Of a DNA stretch of 64,000 nucleotides, positions 25,272-34,942 are shown one piece after another. The notes under the pieces were generated by a model that saw nothing but the letters and a program-made list of their open reading frames with translations, did not search any database and was not told the DNA's origin. The DNA comes from Thalassotalea euphylliae (GTDB lineage: Bacteria; Pseudomonadota; Gammaproteobacteria; Enterobacterales; Alteromonadaceae), in NCBI RefSeq assembly GCF_003390335.1, contig NZ_QUOU01000001.1, forward strand, positions 4,154,001 to 4,218,000, read 5' to 3'. The first letter of the stretch is position 1. Each line of letters opens with the position of its first letter. Made by a program: the position numbers and the translations under genes.

Positions 25272-26573
25272 ATGAAGAAAACGTTAACCGCAATCACCTT
25301 AGCCACCTCAATGATGATGGGCATGATCAGCAGTGCTCAGGCTCAAGTTGAGCAGCTTGATAAAGTCGCTGCCATCGTCAATTCCGGCGTGGTATTAGAG
25401 TCTGAAGTAAAAGACCTGCTTGAAAACATCAAAAGCAACGCCGAAAAGAACAACCAATCACTGCCATCAGATCGCGCGCTCCGCACACAAGTCATGGACA
25501 AGCTCATCAACGACAGCTTGATGCTGCAATTAGGTGAGCGTATGGGCGTGCAAATTAGTGATGCGCAACTGGATGAAACCATCAGCAATATGGCACGCGA
25601 AAACAAACTGAACCTAAGCCAGTTCCGCGAAGCCTTAGTTGCCGAAGGGGTTAACTATGAAAAGTATCGTGAAAATGTCCGCACTGAGTTGATTTCAGGG
25701 GAAGTTCGCCGTGCTAACGTGCGCCGCCGCATCTATATTGCCCCACAAGAAGTGGCCAACTTGCTGGAAGAGATGAAAGCACAGACTAACCTTGATGTGG
25801 AATACAACTTAGGCCACATCTTGATTGAGTTCCCACCAAACCCAACACAAGCAGACATGAACGCAGCGAAAGTGCGCGCTGACAAAGTTATCGAGCTACT
25901 TAACAATGGTTCAGACTTTGCCAAAATTGCTATCGCTTCTTCCGGTGGGGCCAATGCACTTGATGGCGGCGCCTTGGGTTACCGTAATATTAACGAGCTA
26001 CCAACGCTGTTTTCTGAACTCGTTGACGGTCAAGAAAAAGACGAAATATTCGGCCCAATCCGCACAGGTCTTGGTTTTAGTATTGTTAAGATTTTAGATA
26101 TTCGCGGTCGCCAGAAAGTAGAAATTGAAGAAGTTCAAGCGCGCCATATTCTGATCAAACCGTCGATCATTTTAAGTGAAGCAAAAGCGGAGGAAACCCT
26201 GCAAGGCTTCCTCGACCAAATTAACGCAGGCGAAGCTGACTTTGCTGACCTAGCCAAAGAGCATTCTGAAGGGCCAACGTCTGTGCGTGGCGGTGATTTA
26301 GGTTGGGCAGATCCTAAGTCTTACGACCCGGCATTCCGCGATGCACTGGCACGCCTTGATACCGACGAGTACCACAAACCATTCCGCTCTTCATTTGGCT
26401 GGCACTTAGTGCAACTGACAGGCCGTCGAATGTTGGATGCCACTAAACAAATGAATGAAAATCGCGCCTACCAACTCTTATTCAATCGCAAGTTTGGTAT
26501 GGAGAGTGCGCGTTGGATCAAAGAAACCCGCGACGAAGCCTACATCGAGATTTTCGAACAGGAAACGAAATAA
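25272..26573 (+). CDS. surA: Periplasmic peptidyl-prolyl isomerase / chaperone SurA
   Basis: SurA escorts unfolded outer-membrane proteins, including LptD, through the periplasm. The 433-residue protein has a signal peptide (residues 1-24, AQA cleavage), the SurA N-domain, and two parvulin domains, at about 175-275 (VEYNLGHILIEFP) and 285-385 (VQARHILIKPS). The first is usually the inactive and the second the active isomerase. The stop overlaps the pdxA start as TAATG. Confidence 0.96.
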   Translation: MKKTLTAITLATSMMMGMISSAQAQVEQLDKVAAIVNSGVVLESEVKDLLENIKSNAEKNNQSLPSDRALRTQVMDKLINDSLMLQLGERMGVQISDAQLDETISNMARENKLNLSQFREALVAEGVNYEKYRENVRTELISGEVRRANVRRRIYIAPQEVANLLEEMKAQTNLDVEYNLGHILIEFPPNPTQADMNAAKVRADKVIELLNNGSDFAKIAIASSGGANALDGGALGYRNINELPTLFSELVDGQEKDEIFGPIRTGLGFSIVKILDIRGRQKVEIEEVQARHILIKPSIILSEAKAEETLQGFLDQINAGEADFADLAKEHSEGPTSVRGGDLGWADPKSYDPAFRDALARLDTDEYHKPFRSSFGWHLVQLTGRRMLDATKQMNENRAYQLLFNRKFGMESARWIKETRDEAYIEIFEQETK

Positions 26574-27556
26574 TGGTTAAACGCATTGCCATCACGCCGG
26601 GCGAACCGGCAGGGATAGGTCCAGATCTGGTTGTCGCGATTGCCCAGCAAGACTGGCCAGTGCAGCTCGTGGTGGTTGGTTGTCCTAAACTAATGACCGA
26701 GCGCGCACAGCAATTGGGTTTGCCGCTAACTTTAACTGAATACGATAGCAAGGCAACACCGGTGCCGCAAAAAGCAGGCACGCTGACCATAAAGTCGATT
26801 CCAACCGAAGCCGACGTTGTACCGGGGCAGTTAAACCCTAGCAACGGTGCTTATGTGGTTGAAACCTTGCGTGTGGCCAGTGAAATTAATATCTCTGGTG
26901 AGTTTGATGCCATTGTCACAGGCCCTGTACACAAAGGCTTAATTAACCAAGCCGGTATCGCGTTTAGCGGTCACACTGAGTATTTTGCGCACCAAGCCAA
27001 TTGCTCCGATGTCGTGATGATGTTGGCCACTCCCGGCCTGCGCGTGGCCCTGGTGACAACACACATTCCATTGGCCTATGTAGCCAAGGCGATCACCCCA
27101 GAGCGCCTGCAAAAAGTAACCCGTATTTTAGATAAAGACTTACGTGAAAAATTTGGCATTGAGCAACCTAAAATCTATGCGTGTGGTATCAACCCCCATG
27201 CCGGTGAAGATGGCCACTTAGGACGAGAAGAAATCGAGGTGATGAACCCAGCATTTGCCGAGTTGCGCGAAGAAGGGATCAACGTTATTGGCCCATTGCC
27301 TGCCGATACCATTTTCCAAGAGAAATACTTGCAAGATGCGGATGCAATTTTAAGTATGTATCACGATCAAGGCTTGCCAGTGCTAAAATACAAAGGGTTT
27401 GGTTCGTCGGTAAATATTACCCTTGGCTTACCCTTTGTGCGTACCTCAGTGGATCACGGCACGGCGTTAGAGCTCGCGGGCACCAACCAAGCTGACACTG
27501 GCAGCTTTATCGAAGCCATTCAGTCGGCTATAACGTTAGCTGAAAATCAATCTTAG
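26573..27556 (+). CDS. pdxA: 4-hydroxythreonine-4-phosphate dehydrogenase
   Basis: PdxA oxidises 4-phosphohydroxy-L-threonine with NAD in the DXP-dependent route to pyridoxal phosphate. The ATG at 26573 overlaps the surA stop (TAATG) and gives 327 residues, matching E. coli (329); an upstream in-frame ATG inside surA would add an unlikely Arg-rich leader. The motifs TPGEPAGIGPDL at the start, GHTEYFA near 134, GINPHAGEDGHLGREE near 205 and MYHDQGLPVLKY near 262, with its metal-binding His residues, are present. Confidence 0.96.
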   Translation: MVKRIAITPGEPAGIGPDLVVAIAQQDWPVQLVVVGCPKLMTERAQQLGLPLTLTEYDSKATPVPQKAGTLTIKSIPTEADVVPGQLNPSNGAYVVETLRVASEINISGEFDAIVTGPVHKGLINQAGIAFSGHTEYFAHQANCSDVVMMLATPGLRVALVTTHIPLAYVAKAITPERLQKVTRILDKDLREKFGIEQPKIYACGINPHAGEDGHLGREEIEVMNPAFAELREEGINVIGPLPADTIFQEKYLQDADAILSMYHDQGLPVLKYKGFGSSVNITLGLPFVRTSVDHGTALELAGTNQADTGSFIEAIQSAITLAENQS

Positions 27557-27609
27557 TCTCGCGATTAGTCAAGATTAAGTAATACAACACGAAAAAGTCA
27601 TTAAATTAG

Positions 27610-28443
27610 ATGAGTAAAAACACCCATTTAGGCCATCAGGCGAAAAAGCGTTTTGGCCAAAACTTTCTGCACAACGATGCCATTATTAGCCGCATCGTAG
27701 ATGCTATCAACCCAGAGCCAGGTGAAAACTTAATTGAAATCGGCCCGGGGTTAGGCGCATTAACTGAACCCGTTGTTGAGCGCGCTGGCGACCTTTCGGT
27801 TGTTGAGCTCGATCGCGATTTAGCAGAGCGCTTGCGCCATCATCCCTTTTTGGCACAGCACCTAACCATTCACGAAATTGATGCGTTAAAGTTCGATTTT
27901 TCAACATTAGCGACAGCAGAGCAGCCACTGCGCGTGTTTGGTAACTTGCCATACAACATTTCAACGCCGTTAATTTTCCATCTACTGAGCTTTAAAGCCG
28001 ACATCAAAGACATGCACTTTATGTTGCAAAAAGAAGTCGTGGATCGCATGGCAGCACAGCCGGATTCCAAAGCCTATGGCCGACTATCAATAATGACGCA
28101 GTACCAATGTGAAGTGGAATCAGTCATGGAAATTGGCCCAGAAGCTTTTCAGCCACCACCTAAGGTAGATTCGGCCATAGTGCGATTAATTCCTCGTCGT
28201 GATATTAACAACCAAGTTGAGTGCCTTAAAACACTTAACAGTGTTTGTGTCACCGCGTTTAATCAACGCCGAAAAACGATTCGCAATAGCTTTAAAAAGC
28301 TTGTCAGTGCCGAGGAGTTAGAGTCGCTGGGACTAACCCCGACCCTGCGCCCAGAAAACTTAACCATAGATAACTACATCAGCTTGGCAAATTATATTCA
28401 TGCCAATAGCGCGAGTAGTGAAGATTTAGAGTCTGATACCTAA
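27610..28443 (+). CDS. rsmA: 16S rRNA (adenine1518-N6/adenine1519-N6)-dimethyltransferase
   Basis: RsmA (KsgA) dimethylates two adjacent adenosines in the 3' hairpin of 16S rRNA late in 30S assembly. The 277 residues carry KKRFGQNFLH at the N-terminus, SAM motif I EIGPGLGALTEP near 42, the acidic VVELDRDLAERL, and the catalytic NLPYNIST motif IV near 114. The stop overlaps the apaG start by one base (TAATG). Confidence 0.97.
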   Translation: MSKNTHLGHQAKKRFGQNFLHNDAIISRIVDAINPEPGENLIEIGPGLGALTEPVVERAGDLSVVELDRDLAERLRHHPFLAQHLTIHEIDALKFDFSTLATAEQPLRVFGNLPYNISTPLIFHLLSFKADIKDMHFMLQKEVVDRMAAQPDSKAYGRLSIMTQYQCEVESVMEIGPEAFQPPPKVDSAIVRLIPRRDINNQVECLKTLNSVCVTAFNQRRKTIRNSFKKLVSAEELESLGLTPTLRPENLTIDNYISLANYIHANSASSEDLESDT

Positions 28444-28841
28444 TGAGTGCATCTTCGCCGACGGTTGCCGCTACTGACGATATTTCAGTATCAGTTGTCA
28501 GCCAGTATTTACCTAATCAGTCTGACACAGACAAAAAACAGTTCGTATTCAGTTACACCATAAGTATTGAAAACACGGGTGAGACGCCAGTGCAGCTGCT
28601 TAACAGACGTTGGTTGATTACCGATGCCAATGGCGAAGAGTCTGAGGTACAAGGTGAAGGTGTGGTTGGGCAACAGCCCACTATTGCCCCGGGGCAAACC
28701 TATACCTATACCAGCGGTTCAGTCTTCAGCACTCCCGTCGGGACAATGCAAGGGCAATATCAAATGATCGCCCCTAACCAGCAGAAATTTTGGGTAGACA
28801 TTCCAGTGTTTAGATTGGCACTACCCAATATTCTTAACTAA
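28443..28841 (+). CDS. apaG: ApaG family protein
   Basis: The 132-residue beta-sandwich protein has the DUF525 pattern: FSYTISIENTGETPVQLLNRRWLITDANG and GQTYTYTSGSVFSTPVGTMQG. Biochemical function is unsettled, though it is nearly always linked to apaH and rsmA. It starts at the ATG overlapping the rsmA stop and is slightly longer than the usual ~125 residues at the N-terminus. Confidence 0.94.
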   Translation: MSASSPTVAATDDISVSVVSQYLPNQSDTDKKQFVFSYTISIENTGETPVQLLNRRWLITDANGEESEVQGEGVVGQQPTIAPGQTYTYTSGSVFSTPVGTMQGQYQMIAPNQQKFWVDIPVFRLALPNILN

Positions 28842-28879
28842 CGCATCCAACCTTACCATTTTGCATAGCTGATAGTACG

Positions 28880-29689
28880 ATGGCGTTATATTTAGTTGGT
28901 GACATTCAAGGTTGTTTCAACGAACTCGATTTGCTGCTCAGTAAAGTCAGCTTCAATGCTCATCGGGATCAGCTTTGGTTAGCAGGTGACTTAGTGGCGC
29001 GTGGCAAGCAGTCGCTTGAAACACTAGAGTTCGTAAAATCACTCGGTTCAAGTGCTAACTTTGTGCTCGGGAATCACGATTTACACTTACTGGCGATAGC
29101 AGCGGGACTGAAAAAAGCAAAACCCTCCGACCATTTATCCCAGCTGTTAAATGCCCCTAACTTTTCCTCTTTGTGTGATTGGCTTGCTCAGCATCCGTTA
29201 TTACTCCAACTACCAACACAAGATGGCTTTATGTCTCACGCCGGTTTGTCACCGCAATGGTCAATCAAACAAGCGGTTAAACAGGCTGCCTTTGCCCATA
29301 AAAAAATTGCTGGCAATAAACGCGAGCAATGGTTGTCGATCATGTACGGCGAGCAACCAAATGATTGGTACTTGGTTGAAACGAAAGCCGAGCGCTTTCG
29401 CTATATAGTCAATGCGTTTACACGTATGCGTTATTGTTATGCTGATGGCACGTTAGAATTTGACTGCAAAGAACAACCTAAGAAAGCCCCCAAAGAATTA
29501 AAGCCGTGGTTTGAATTGGCCAAGCTGAAAAATAATACCTGGATATTTGGTCACTGGGCGGCGTTAATGGGCGACTGCGCCAGACAAAATGTTTATGCCC
29601 TAGATACGGGATGTGTGTGGGGCAATCACCTAACCATGTTGCGCTGGCAAGACAAAAAACTCTTCACACAAAGCGCAACAACGACCTAG
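28880..29689 (+). CDS. apaH: Symmetrical bis(5'-nucleosyl)-tetraphosphatase
   Basis: ApaH hydrolyses Ap4A to two ADP, and also removes Np4 caps from RNA in E. coli. The 269 residues show the metallophosphatase motifs YLVGDIQGCFNEL (GDIQG in place of GDxHG), WLAGDLVARG, VLGNHDLHLLA near 71 and the later MSHAGLSP and WIFGHWAAL. It sits 38 bp after apaG in the conserved rsmA-apaG-apaH order. Confidence 0.96.
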   Translation: MALYLVGDIQGCFNELDLLLSKVSFNAHRDQLWLAGDLVARGKQSLETLEFVKSLGSSANFVLGNHDLHLLAIAAGLKKAKPSDHLSQLLNAPNFSSLCDWLAQHPLLLQLPTQDGFMSHAGLSPQWSIKQAVKQAAFAHKKIAGNKREQWLSIMYGEQPNDWYLVETKAERFRYIVNAFTRMRYCYADGTLEFDCKEQPKKAPKELKPWFELAKLKNNTWIFGHWAALMGDCARQNVYALDTGCVWGNHLTMLRWQDKKLFTQSATTT

Positions 29690-29903
29690 CGGTTTGCCAA
29701 GCAAGCTAACTTTTATACCGCCATTACAGTTTGAGAACTTTTAATGAAAAACCGGATTCGCTTGTTATAATGTCTAATTGTTGTAACTAAATCATACTCA
29801 GATTTAGTCGATAATAATAAAAATAATCGATGTAATTATGAATATGCAAATCATTGATTAACGTAAAATTTATTACGAAATCACAATACAAAAGGTAGTG
29901 TCT

Positions 29904-31922
29904 ATGAATTTCACCGTCGCAATTAAGATTATTGGTGGTTTTAGCATCTTAGCAGTGATGCTTGTGGTAACCAGTATATCTTCATTGTTTAATCTCAATA
30001 CCATCAAGCAATCTACCGACGAAGCGGGTCAACTGGCCATTCCGACTCTAGCAGGCAGCAATCAGTTAATGATTGATTTAATGCGCATGGGAAATCAATC
30101 ATTACAAGGCTATTATCAGGCGGAACTAGCACCGCTCAATGACAATAAAAACTCCTACAACGCACTCAATACCGAATTTGCACAGCAGTTAAAACAACTG
30201 GAGCAAATTGTGCAACACGAGCAAGCTTTACTCAGTAATTTACGCCAGGTAGCGCCTGTATTTGAGTCGTTCAATAAAGACGTTATCAAGGTATTTGAAA
30301 ACCGCCAAATCAGCATAGAACAACGCCAAGCCTTATCTGATAATGTTGATACGCTCGAAGAAAATGCGGATGACGCAGCAACACTTTTATTGGATTTAGC
30401 CGATCACGACCTTGCTGATAGCAAATTAGCACGTGCGGTTGAAATGGGTGAAACAATTGAAACATCACTGAACGGTATTGTCAGTTCAGCCTTCGAATAT
30501 CGAGATTCTCTTGAACCGCAAACAGTTGCCCTTATCAGCCGCGAAATTAACAGTGCATTTGTTGAGTTAGAGCGCAAAATACAAGACGTACTGATCGAGC
30601 TTGAAAAAGCAAATGCCACTGACGAAGCAGAGCAGTTAACGTCGGCACTTGAGAGCATTAAAGCCTTAGTTGGCGAAGGTGGCAGTGTTATTAACAGCAA
30701 AAATACGCAGTTAACCGCGATTGCACAAGCGACAGAAGCGCTTGACGCAGGCGTTAAAGAAATTGCTAACGCAAACACCATTTTGACCAAACAAATTGCG
30801 TTAGCAAACGACACCACCACGAAAATTGACCAAATGGTCACTGACGCGGTTGACGGCGGTAACACACAAACCATAGCTATCATGATTTTCTCAATTATCG
30901 CAGCCATTGTGATTACTCGCATTACGCTGGTCAGCATTACTCGCCCGTTGGGCCAAGTTAACGATATGCTTAATATTGTTGCTTCAGGTGATTTGTCTCG
31001 CAAACTTGACGACAGTGGTAAAGATGAATTTGCGCAATTGGCAAAAAACTGTAACTTGCTAATCGATAGCTTGCGCAACTTAATTCAAGGCATTGTGAGC
31101 CGCTCAACGCAACTAGCCGCCGCAGCAGAGCAAACATCAGCGGTCACGGCGCAAAGCACCACAGCCATTGAAGAGCAGCGCAACCAAGTTGAGCAAGCTG
31201 CTTCTGCGACGACCGAAATGAGCAGTACTTCACAAAGTGTCTTGTCGAGTGCCAATGACGCATTAGGTGAGATTAAACAAGCGGATGATGAAGCAGAGCG
31301 CGTTAAAGTTATTTCGAACAAAAACCGCGAAACCATTCAATTGTTGGCACAAGAGGTTGAATCAGCTTCACAAGTGATCAATAAGTTACAGCAAGACAGT
31401 GCTTCTATTGGTGGCATCTTAGATGTAATTCGCGGTATTGCAGAGCAAACTAACTTATTGGCACTTAATGCCGCTATTGAGGCAGCACGAGCCGGTGAAC
31501 AAGGACGCGGCTTCGCCGTTGTTGCCGACGAAGTTAGAACACTAGCGAGTCGTACACAAGAGTCGACGCAAGAAATTCAAAATATGATTGAAGTATTGCA
31601 AACTGGTGCTGAAAAAGCGGTTTCCGTGATGGATATCGGTAAAGCACAAGCCGCAAATTGTGTCGAGCAAAGTGAAAATGCAGATAAAGCACTTGAGACC
31701 ATCACGCATGCCGTGCATGAAGCCTTTGATCGCAGCTCTCAAATCGCAACGGCTGCCGAAGAGCAAAGTGTCGTGGCACATGAAATTAGTGAAAACCTTG
31801 AGTCAATTGTAACGATTGCTGAGCAAACGACCGCTGGCTCACAGCAAACCGCGAGCTCAAGTAGCGAAGTTGCTCGACTGTCTGAAGAGCTACAACAATC
31901 AGTGCGAGAGTTTAAGTTGTAG
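29904..31922 (+). CDS. Methyl-accepting chemotaxis protein
   Basis: The 672-residue transmembrane chemoreceptor has a first membrane segment (about 9-30), a long helical periplasmic sensor (about 35-320, four-helix-bundle type), a second membrane segment (about 325-345), a HAMP domain (LGQVNDMLNIVASGDLSRKL) and a kinase-control domain with the conserved hairpin tip EQTNLLALNAAIEAARAGEQ near residue 520. The C-terminus ends REFKL without a CheR-tethering pentapeptide. The ATG at 29904 is preferred over a GTG two codons earlier because AAAGG is 8-10 bp upstream. The ligand is unknown. Confidence 0.95.
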   Translation: MNFTVAIKIIGGFSILAVMLVVTSISSLFNLNTIKQSTDEAGQLAIPTLAGSNQLMIDLMRMGNQSLQGYYQAELAPLNDNKNSYNALNTEFAQQLKQLEQIVQHEQALLSNLRQVAPVFESFNKDVIKVFENRQISIEQRQALSDNVDTLEENADDAATLLLDLADHDLADSKLARAVEMGETIETSLNGIVSSAFEYRDSLEPQTVALISREINSAFVELERKIQDVLIELEKANATDEAEQLTSALESIKALVGEGGSVINSKNTQLTAIAQATEALDAGVKEIANANTILTKQIALANDTTTKIDQMVTDAVDGGNTQTIAIMIFSIIAAIVITRITLVSITRPLGQVNDMLNIVASGDLSRKLDDSGKDEFAQLAKNCNLLIDSLRNLIQGIVSRSTQLAAAAEQTSAVTAQSTTAIEEQRNQVEQAASATTEMSSTSQSVLSSANDALGEIKQADDEAERVKVISNKNRETIQLLAQEVESASQVINKLQQDSASIGGILDVIRGIAEQTNLLALNAAIEAARAGEQGRGFAVVADEVRTLASRTQESTQEIQNMIEVLQTGAEKAVSVMDIGKAQAANCVEQSENADKALETITHAVHEAFDRSSQIATAAEEQSVVAHEISENLESIVTIAEQTTAGSQQTASSSSEVARLSEELQQSVREFKL

Positions 31923-31948
31923 CGCCACATCAACATAACCCCACTTGG

Positions 31949-31974
31949 AAAAGCCGCATTAGCGGCTTTTTTAT
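31949..31974 (+). terminator. Rho-independent terminator of the chemoreceptor gene
   Basis: AAAAGCCGC and GCGGCTTTTTT form a strong stem with a 5-base loop and a T-run, 27 bp after the stop. Confidence 0.9.
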
Positions 31975-32127
31975 TGCCTGTTATTAATCGCCTGTTACTA
32001 TCAGTAATGACCAAGCCCCGTAGGTTATGCCACCAGCATGACGAGTATTTGCCAGAATAATTTACTTTCTGCTGCCAGCTAAGCTAAGGTAAACAGCAAG
32101 CTCGTTTTCATGGATACTTTTTAATAG

Positions 32128-32640
32128 ATGCAAGCAATGCAAACTAAAGACTTTGACCTACTGCCCGATCTTTGTGACGAATTCCCTGATGCAGTTGCCG
32201 TATTTGAAACTCAGTTTCGCAGTTTTGGCCAACACGAGACCTTCTGTGGTCAAGCCGTCACCATCAAGTGCTTTGAAGACAACTCACTTGTTAAAAAGCT
32301 CGTCAGCACACCTGGCTATGGCAAGGTCATGGTCGTCGATGGTGGTGCTTCAATGCGCCGTGCGTTAATTGGCGATATGTTGGCAGAAGAAGCCATTGCA
32401 AATGGCTGGGCGGGTGTCGTGATCAACGGGTGCATTCGCGATGCTGCCACCATCAATCAAATGGCAATTGGCGTAAAAGCACTCGGCACTATGCCAATTA
32501 AAACGGATAAACGCGGTTTGGGTGATCAAGACGTTAGCATTCGCTTTGCTGGTGTCACCGTTAATCCCGGTGATTGGGTCTATGCTGATCTTAATGGTGT
32601 ATTAGTTTCTGCTGAAAAGCTTGAACTAACGGCTAATTAG
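32128..32640 (+). CDS. rraA: RNase E activity regulator RraA / RraA-like
   Basis: RraA binds the RNase E C-terminal scaffold and restrains mRNA decay; some relatives are HMG/CHA aldolases. The 170 residues carry the family core VVDGGASMRRALIGDMLAEEAI and GVVINGCIRDA, which includes the Asp/Arg pair used by the aldolases. The length (161 in E. coli) and gammaproteobacterial context favour RraA. A second ATG four codons in (MQTKDF) is an equally good start. Confidence 0.9.
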   Translation: MQAMQTKDFDLLPDLCDEFPDAVAVFETQFRSFGQHETFCGQAVTIKCFEDNSLVKKLVSTPGYGKVMVVDGGASMRRALIGDMLAEEAIANGWAGVVINGCIRDAATINQMAIGVKALGTMPIKTDKRGLGDQDVSIRFAGVTVNPGDWVYADLNGVLVSAEKLELTAN

Positions 32641-32677
32641 CGGCCAATAAATAGCGAGTGTATTAATCATTTAATGA

Positions 32678-32720
32678 TGTGGTGTCATAGCGTCACAATT
32701 AGCCTAACAATGACACCACA
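32678..32720. terminator. Inverted repeat between convergent rraA and folA
   Basis: TGTGGTGTCA and TGACACCACA are perfect 10-bp inverted repeats with a 23-base spacer, in the gap between two convergent genes. No T-run follows, so a factor-dependent or bidirectional stop is only possible, not shown. Confidence 0.5.
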
Positions 32721-32755
32721 CGAGTAAAATCCCCATTCAATTAAGCGCTTTTGAA

Positions 32756-33253
32756 TTAAGCGCTTTTGCGCTCATAAACACAGAAGTTTAACGGGTAAGC
32801 ATTTTTTTCATCCGCCGCTCGCGGCTCACTTTGCGTTAATTGCCAGTCATTATCCAGATCGTAGTCAGGGAACTGCGTATCGCCATCAACCCTTGCTTCA
32901 ATATGCGTTATGTAAAGCTTGTCTGCTGCAGGTAAACAGTGTTGGTATATTGCTCCGCCGCCGATCACCATGACCTCTTCAACGCCCTGTGTTAGTGCCA
33001 AGGCAGCATCAACAGAAGCGACAACCTCAACTCCGTCAGCAACATAATCAGCATTACGTGTAATTACGATGTTTTGACGCCCAGGTAAAGGCCTACCAAT
33101 AGACTCAAAGGTTTTACGTCCCATTACAACAGGTTTACCCAGTGTCGTTTGCTTAAAGTAAGCAAGATCTGCCGGTAAATGCCATGGCATATCATTATCT
33201 TTGCCAATAATTCGGTTATCGGCATGAGCAACTATCATCGAAAGCAGGGTCAT
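32756..33253 (-). CDS. folA: Dihydrofolate reductase
   Basis: FolA reduces dihydrofolate to tetrahydrofolate with NADPH and is the trimethoprim target. The 165 residues (159 in E. coli) show MIVAHADNRIIGKDNDMPWHLP with the catalytic Asp in NDMPWHLPADLAYFK (folate-binding), GRKTFESIGRPLPGR and VMVIGGGAIYQ. It is in the apaH neighbourhood, as in E. coli. The 3' end lies in a 14-bp direct repeat AATTAAGCGCTTTT (32739-32752 and 32754-32767). Confidence 0.97.
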   Translation of the reverse strand: MTLLSMIVAHADNRIIGKDNDMPWHLPADLAYFKQTTLGKPVVMGRKTFESIGRPLPGRQNIVITRNADYVADGVEVVASVDAALALTQGVEEVMVIGGGAIYQHCLPAADKLYITHIEARVDGDTQFPDYDLDNDWQLTQSEPRAADEKNAYPLNFCVYERKSA

Positions 33254-33591
33254 TCTTTATTCACAGTCAAAAAATAAAAGCCAAATTCTAAAGCAGAAAT
33301 TGCAACAAGGCTATGATCAAGGCCTTGTTAAAGTCTACAGGCCACGACTCAATGCAAGAAGGACGCGCTTTTGGGTTTTACGCATTGATAATCTTGGAGC
33401 TGCACACTGAGTTAAGATCTTAAAACGCCATGACATATCAAGCTCATCACAACTAAAACGGAACCACAATACAAAACCCGGTTTACGATCTTAGTTTGAT
33501 CATCACCTAATAAACACCTTATTCACTCACAACGTCATCCTAGGCATAACTTGCTCTGTAGCCTCGTCTGAAATTTCAATGCGCGGATACT
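33254..33591. other. Intergenic region upstream of folA
   Basis: The 338 bp hold the folA promoter region and the downstream flank of obgE. AACAAGGC (33304-33311) and GCCTTGTT (33322-33329) form an 8-bp stem with a 10-base loop, 50 bp upstream of the folA start. I see no gene and no recognisable riboswitch. Confidence 0.5.
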
Positions 33592-33618
33592 AAAAGAGCG
33601 GGGAATTCCCGCTCTTTT
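33592..33618 (-). terminator. Rho-independent terminator of obgE
   Basis: AAAAGAGCGGG and CCCGCTCTTTT form an 11-bp perfect stem with a 5-base loop, 28 bp after the obgE stop on the minus strand. Confidence 0.88.
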
Positions 33619-33645
33619 GGCTAAATACCGTTACTTAACGCTACT

Positions 33646-34809
33646 TTACTCTTTGGTATAAACGACGTTTTCATCCCAGTAGTCGTCATCATCGTCATCC
33701 CAGTCATCATCGTCTTCTTCGATATCTGACATCGCATCTTGATGGTAAGTATCCCACTTAAATTCAACCTTTTGCTCGTCGTCTTCTGCTTCTTCTTCAG
33801 CAGGTAGCGCATCAATAAAGTTCATCAAATCAGCACACAGTTGCTCTGTGCCCATTTTATTGAATGCTGAAATCGTGTGTACTTCACCTTCCCAGCCAAG
33901 TCCTTCGATGATTTCTTGCTTGAGCTCTTCCGCTTCCTCATCAAGCAACAAGTCTAACTTGTTAAGGACTAACCAGCGTGGTTTATCCGCCAGTTTTTCG
34001 GAATGCTGCTCTAGTTCACCAATGATGGTTTTTGCATTCTCTACAGGATCGCTGCCATCAACAGGCATCACATCAATCACATGCAGTAATACACGGCAAC
34101 GTTCAAGGTGGCGTAAGAATGTCGTGCCCAAGCCAGCACCATCAGCCGCGCCTTCAATCAGACCCGGAATATCCGCAATGACAAAGCTACGCTGTGAATT
34201 TAAACGGACAACGCCTAAGTTAGGCACTAAGGTGGTAAATGGATAATCTGCAACTTTTGGTTTGGCCGCCGAAACACTGCGAATTAATGTCGATTTCCCC
34301 GCATTTGGCAAACCTAATAAGCCAACATCCGCAAGAAGTAAAAGCTCAAGCTGAAGATTGCGAATTTCGCCTTGTGTGCCATCGGTTTTCTGGCGTGGAG
34401 CACGGTTAGTACTGCTTTTGAAGCGGTTATTACCTAACCCATGCCAGCCACCTTTGGCCACCATTAGTTGCTGTTCATGCTTGGTTAAATCGCCAACTTG
34501 CTCGCCCGTATCCACATCAACAGCGCGTGTACCGACAGGCACTTTTAAGAACAAGTCTTTACCGCCTTTACCCGTACAGTTACGTGACATACCGTTTTGA
34601 CCGCGTTCAGCTTTGTGGAAACGTTCGAAGCGGTAGTCAATTAGCGTGTTAAGGTTTTCGTCAGCAACTAAGTAGACGTCGCCGCCGTCGCCGCCATCAC
34701 CACCGTCTGGGCCACCAAATTCGATATATTTTTCTCGGCGAAAGCTTACACAGCCATTACCGCCATCACCCGCTTCGACGCGGATCTCTACTTCATCAAC
34801 GAATTTCAT
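33646..34809 (-). CDS. obgE: Ribosome-associated GTPase ObgE/CgtA
   Basis: Obg is an essential GTPase in 50S assembly and stress response. The 387 residues have the glycine-rich OBG fold (about 1-158, with GGDGGDGGDVYL), the G domain with G1 GLPNAGKSTL near 166, G3 DIPGLIEGA and G4 NKLD, and a strongly acidic Asp/Trp/Tyr tail (about 350-385). It is usually the third gene after rplU-rpmA; here a 472-bp spacer containing a structured repeat separates it from rpmA. Confidence 0.97.
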   Translation of the reverse strand: MKFVDEVEIRVEAGDGGNGCVSFRREKYIEFGGPDGGDGGDGGDVYLVADENLNTLIDYRFERFHKAERGQNGMSRNCTGKGGKDLFLKVPVGTRAVDVDTGEQVGDLTKHEQQLMVAKGGWHGLGNNRFKSSTNRAPRQKTDGTQGEIRNLQLELLLLADVGLLGLPNAGKSTLIRSVSAAKPKVADYPFTTLVPNLGVVRLNSQRSFVIADIPGLIEGAADGAGLGTTFLRHLERCRVLLHVIDVMPVDGSDPVENAKTIIGELEQHSEKLADKPRWLVLNKLDLLLDEEAEELKQEIIEGLGWEGEVHTISAFNKMGTEQLCADLMNFIDALPAEEEAEDDEQKVEFKWDTYHQDAMSDIEEDDDDWDDDDDDYWDENVVYTKE

Positions 34810-34942
34810 TTAAGTGTCAAATGCTCCGAACTATTCATTTCCACTGTCTTAACATGACAGCTGAACGCTTACTTTAGCTAGCGTAACGCTAATTATAAGC
34901 GATTTTAGCTTGTTGCCCAATCGGACAATTGTATTTACTTGT

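Noticed and set aside
33848..34246. Open frame opposite obgE
   Set aside because: Ser/Pro/Thr-rich antisense product with no motif; obgE on the minus strand is certain.
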